A stretch of 27,274 nt of DNA from DASVLX01 sp035552275. Lineage in GTDB: Bacteria; Actinomycetota; Actinomycetes; Mycobacteriales; Pseudonocardiaceae. The position numbers and the translations under genes were made by a program. Below the pieces are notes generated by a model that was not told the origin of the DNA, made no database searches, and saw only the letters and a list, made by a program, of their open reading frames with translations. Location of the stretch: contig DASZLR010000266.1 of assembly GCA_035552275.1 (NCBI GenBank), positions 1-27,274 on the forward strand, read 5' to 3'. Positions 25,334-27,274 of this stretch are shown here, one piece after another; position 1 is the stretch's first letter, and the number at the start of each line of letters is the position of its first letter.

Positions 25334-25339
25334 TATTGT
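25334..25339 (+). promoter_or_regulatory. Candidate -10 element for the XRE regulator, leaderless
   Basis: TATTGT (TANNNT) ends 7 nt before ATG 25347, and no Shine-Dalgarno sequence lies in between. This is the same arrangement as for thiE and ectA. No clear -35 is present. Confidence 0.4.
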
Positions 25340-25346
25340 CTGTTGA

Positions 25347-26219
25347 ATGGACATCAACCAGCGTTGCAACGTTGTCAACAATAGGGCGCCCAGGGCTCGT
25401 GTGCTCGGAACCGCGCTTCGGAAGGCTCGTATGGATCGCGAACTCGGCCTGCGGGAGTTCGCCAAGGAGATCTGTCGAGACCCGAGCCTGCTGTGCCGAT
25501 GGGAGAGCGGCGAGCGAGCGCCGCTGCCCACCGAGGTCGCGCAGATCCTCGGCCAACTCGGCATCAGCGGCCGGCCCTACGACGAGATCATGGAACTGGC
25601 GAACGGCACCGACGATCCCCGCTGGCTGGCGACGACGTTGGGAGAGCAACGAGTCCAGCTCAACGCCCTGATCGAGCTGGAGCGCGTCGCCAAAACCATC
25701 ACCGGTGTCGCGCCGCTGCTGATTCCCGGCCTCTTGCAGATCAGCGACTACACCCGAGCGATCATGTCGGCCGGCGGGACCGTACCGGCCGACGAGATCA
25801 GCACCCGTGTCGCGGCCCGGATGGGCCGGCGAGAAGTACTGACCCGCAACGAGCCGGTCCAGTTGACCGCGTTGATCGGTGAGGCCGCGCTGCACCACCA
25901 GATCGGCAGCCGGCAGATCATGGCCGATCAGCTCGCCTTCCTAACGGAGATGGCCCAGCGGTCGAACGTCGAGGTCAGAGTGCTGCCCTACGACAGCGGC
26001 TGGCACCCCGGGCTTGAAGGACCGTTCGTCTTGATCGACGGCGACACCGCGAACCCGGCCATTCACATCGAGGTCCGTGGCACCGGGATGATGCTGCACA
26101 CCCAGCACGACGTGGACGCCTACCGGCAAGCGGCCGATAAGGTGACTGAAAGTGCGATCAGCGCCGAGGACTCTTTGGTGGTGATCGCCCTGGCCAAAGC
26201 ACGATGGGAGTCAGCATGA
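25347..26219 (+). CDS. XRE-family regulator with DUF5753 (Scr1-type antitoxin-like)
   Basis: 290 aa. The helix-turn-helix is at about residues 18-75 (LGTALRKARMDRELGLREFAKEI...LCRWESGERAPLPTEVAQIL). The DUF5753 domain is from about 100 to the end, with LLIPGLLQISDYTRAIM, ALIGEAALHHQIGS, NVEVRVLPYDSGWHPGLEGPFVLID and the tail SLVVIALAKARWE. These proteins are abundant in actinomycetes and nearly always precede a DUF397 gene, as here, with an ATGA overlap. Some pairs act as developmental regulators, and NCBI names the family Scr1-like antitoxin. The pair sits between the methyltransferase and the GNAT gene. Confidence 0.93.
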   Translation: MDINQRCNVVNNRAPRARVLGTALRKARMDRELGLREFAKEICRDPSLLCRWESGERAPLPTEVAQILGQLGISGRPYDEIMELANGTDDPRWLATTLGEQRVQLNALIELERVAKTITGVAPLLIPGLLQISDYTRAIMSAGGTVPADEISTRVAARMGRREVLTRNEPVQLTALIGEAALHHQIGSRQIMADQLAFLTEMAQRSNVEVRVLPYDSGWHPGLEGPFVLIDGDTANPAIHIEVRGTGMMLHTQHDVDAYRQAADKVTESAISAEDSLVVIALAKARWESA

Positions 26220-26395
26220 CCCACGGTCCCCACCGGTGGCGCAAGTCCAGCTACAGCAGCCAGAGCACCGACTGCGTAGAGCTGGCCGGCAGCATGGATC
26301 GCCTTCGAGACTCGAAGAACCCGGCCGGTCCGGCGCTGCGAGTCGATCTCGCCACCTTCCTCACCGACGTCAAGTCCGGCCGCATCAGCCGATGA
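26216..26395 (+). CDS. DUF397 small protein
   Basis: 59 aa from ATG 26216, which overlaps the stop of the XRE gene by 4 bp. WRKSSYSSQSTDCVELA at the start is the DUF397 hallmark, then LRDSKNPAGPALRVDLATFLTDVKSGRI, also typical. DUF397 proteins act with the adjacent DUF5753 regulator, probably by binding it. A longer reading from 26204 is not needed. A strong hairpin follows after 4 nt. Confidence 0.93.
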   Translation: MTHGPHRWRKSSYSSQSTDCVELAGSMDRLRDSKNPAGPALRVDLATFLTDVKSGRISR

Positions 26396-26399
26396 TCTC

Positions 26400-26431
26400 C
26401 GTGGGTGGCGCGGCCCTCCGCGCCACCCACG
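26400..26431. terminator. Bidirectional hairpin terminator between DUF397 and the methyltransferase
   Basis: CGTGGGTGGCGCGG (26400-26413) pairs perfectly with its reverse complement at 26418-26431 around a CCCT loop. It lies between two convergent genes and can end both. Confidence 0.85.
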
Positions 26432-26435
26432 ACCA

Positions 26436-27274
26436 TCAGAACAACGTGTCCGGACGCGGCAGCATCGCGTTGTCGATCTGAGCGGGATCGGACTTCATGC
26501 CCCTGGCGCGCTTGGCCTTGCCTTTCTTGCTGTGCAGACCCTTCGCGACTTCCTCGGCATACCGTTCATGATTCAGTTCCAGCAGCCGATCCAACACTTC
26601 CACCTGCACGACTGGATCAATCGTGAACCGCCGACCCTGCCGAGTCTCATGGAATCCATGGCCAAGATCAAGATCAGTCCAGCCATACGCCTCAGCGGTC
26701 GCGTTGTCGATCTCAACGTGAATCTCCCGAATCCGCTCGATTTCCTGGTCACCGAAGGCCGGATCGTGGACCATGTTGTACAACTTCGTCAGCCCCAGCT
26801 CCCGCCCAAGCAGCACCCCCCGCCGAAACTCATGCAATTCCTTCCCGACCCCATCCATCCGTACCGTCAATTCCGGCTGCGGAAACGTCTCAAACCCATC
26901 CGAAGGCGTATAGCGCAGCCGTGTTTCCAGGCTCGACTCACCCTTTGTTGTCCACCACGCGAAGTGCATCTTGCTCGACAGCAGCGTCAGATAAGCATCC
27001 CGATCGGACGCGAAGACACCGAGCATGTGCGAGAACACTTGTCCGGTCGGCACCCACACCGGCAACCCCGTCTTGCTGACTAGCGCAATCACCAACACCC
27101 GATCCAGCCCCGCGATCGCCGCACGCAGAGCCGGCCGCTTGTCCGCGTATTGCCACCACCGATCCGGGAGCGGCTTGCGCAGAACATAGCTGCCGTCAGA
27201 TTTGGTGCGCTGCCGTTCGGGTCGTACCTGCTGATCGGCAATCGAGAAGATTTCTGGATAGTCCATAGCCCGCT
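26436..27274 (-). CDS. C-terminal part of a large DNA adenine methyltransferase (Eco57I/PglX type), partial
   Basis: About 279 visible residues, open at the right edge, so the gene begins outside the window; an in-frame ATG at 27266 is probably internal. It has KPLPDRWWQYADKRPALRAAI, TGQVFSHMLGVFA..YLTLLSSKMHFAWW and SSLETRLRYTPSDGFETFPQPE, the target-recognition region of these enzymes. The end has LYNMVHDPAF...IREIHVEIDNATAEAYGWTDLDLGHGF and LLELNHERYAEEVAKG, standard for their C-termini. The catalytic NPPY and SAM motifs would be upstream, out of view. In class 1 DISARM such an enzyme is DrmMI and precedes drmA in this same direction, which fits here, but BREX or a type IIG restriction system cannot be ruled out. 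Confidence 0.85.
   Translation of the reverse strand, partial: RAMDYPEIFSIADQQVRPERQRTKSDGSYVLRKPLPDRWWQYADKRPALRAAIAGLDRVLVIALVSKTGLPVWVPTGQVFSHMLGVFASDRDAYLTLLSSKMHFAWWTTKGESSLETRLRYTPSDGFETFPQPELTVRMDGVGKELHEFRRGVLLGRELGLTKLYNMVHDPAFGDQEIERIREIHVEIDNATAEAYGWTDLDLGHGFHETRQGRRFTIDPVVQVEVLDRLLELNHERYAEEVAKGLHSKKGKAKRARGMKSDPAQIDNAMLPRPDTLF

Noticed and set aside
1..27274. CRISPR arrays, tRNA or rRNA genes, insertion sequences
   Set aside because: No regularly spaced repeats, no cloverleaf or rRNA sequence noticed by eye, and no transposase or integrase gene recognised.

Overview
This is a very GC-rich window with GTG, TTG and CTG starts, tightly overlapping operons, a SARP-type regulator, ectoine genes, and XRE/DUF5753 plus DUF397 pairs. 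That combination points to a filamentous actinomycete, probably Pseudonocardiales or Streptomyces-like. I cannot name the species from the sequence.

Left part (1 to about 12.6 kb) is ordinary chromosome. A thiO 5' part on the minus strand is led by a TPP riboswitch and is divergent from thiE. After thiE comes a hairpin-rich non-coding gap, then a large AfsR-like SARP regulator (minus). A complete ectABCD operon follows (minus; ectoine and 5-hydroxyectoine synthesis). Plus-strand genes follow: a small Cys-rich HTH-like protein, an alpha/beta hydrolase and a cytoplasmic HtrA-like protease. A minus-strand pair comes next: a LapA-like membrane protein, then a CrtI-like FAD oxidoreductase that appears to start at a CTG.

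Right part (about 12.65 to 27.27 kb) is an accessory, defence-type island. It opens with debris: a coiled-coil fragment with no start codon, a frameshifted AbiTii gene whose C-terminal half may still be translated, and an HTH/TPR regulator lacking its N-terminus and carrying two frameshifts. Next, a DUF4365 gene and a 386-aa unknown gene form a plus-strand operon. They run head-on, with 4 bp between stop codons, into drmB and drmA, the DISARM core helicase pair (minus strand). Upstream of drmA, divergently, is a 47-codon ORF with a perfect AGGAGG, immediately followed by an asparagine-synthetase-like ATP-pyrophosphatase that lacks the glutaminase domain; this looks like a RiPP-type pair. Then come a GNAT acetyltransferase (minus), an XRE/DUF5753 + DUF397 pair (plus), and the 3' end of a large Eco57I/PglX-like DNA methyltransferase (minus) that leaves the window.

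Working view: the methyltransferase, drmA and drmB read in the same direction, in class 1 DISARM order. About 3.8 kb of unrelated cargo separates the methyltransferase from drmA, and drmC is absent where it would be expected. The DUF4365 + 386-aa operon sits in that place. The two items most worth testing are this rearranged DISARM-like locus with its convergent two-gene module, and the small-ORF/AsnB-like pair inside it.
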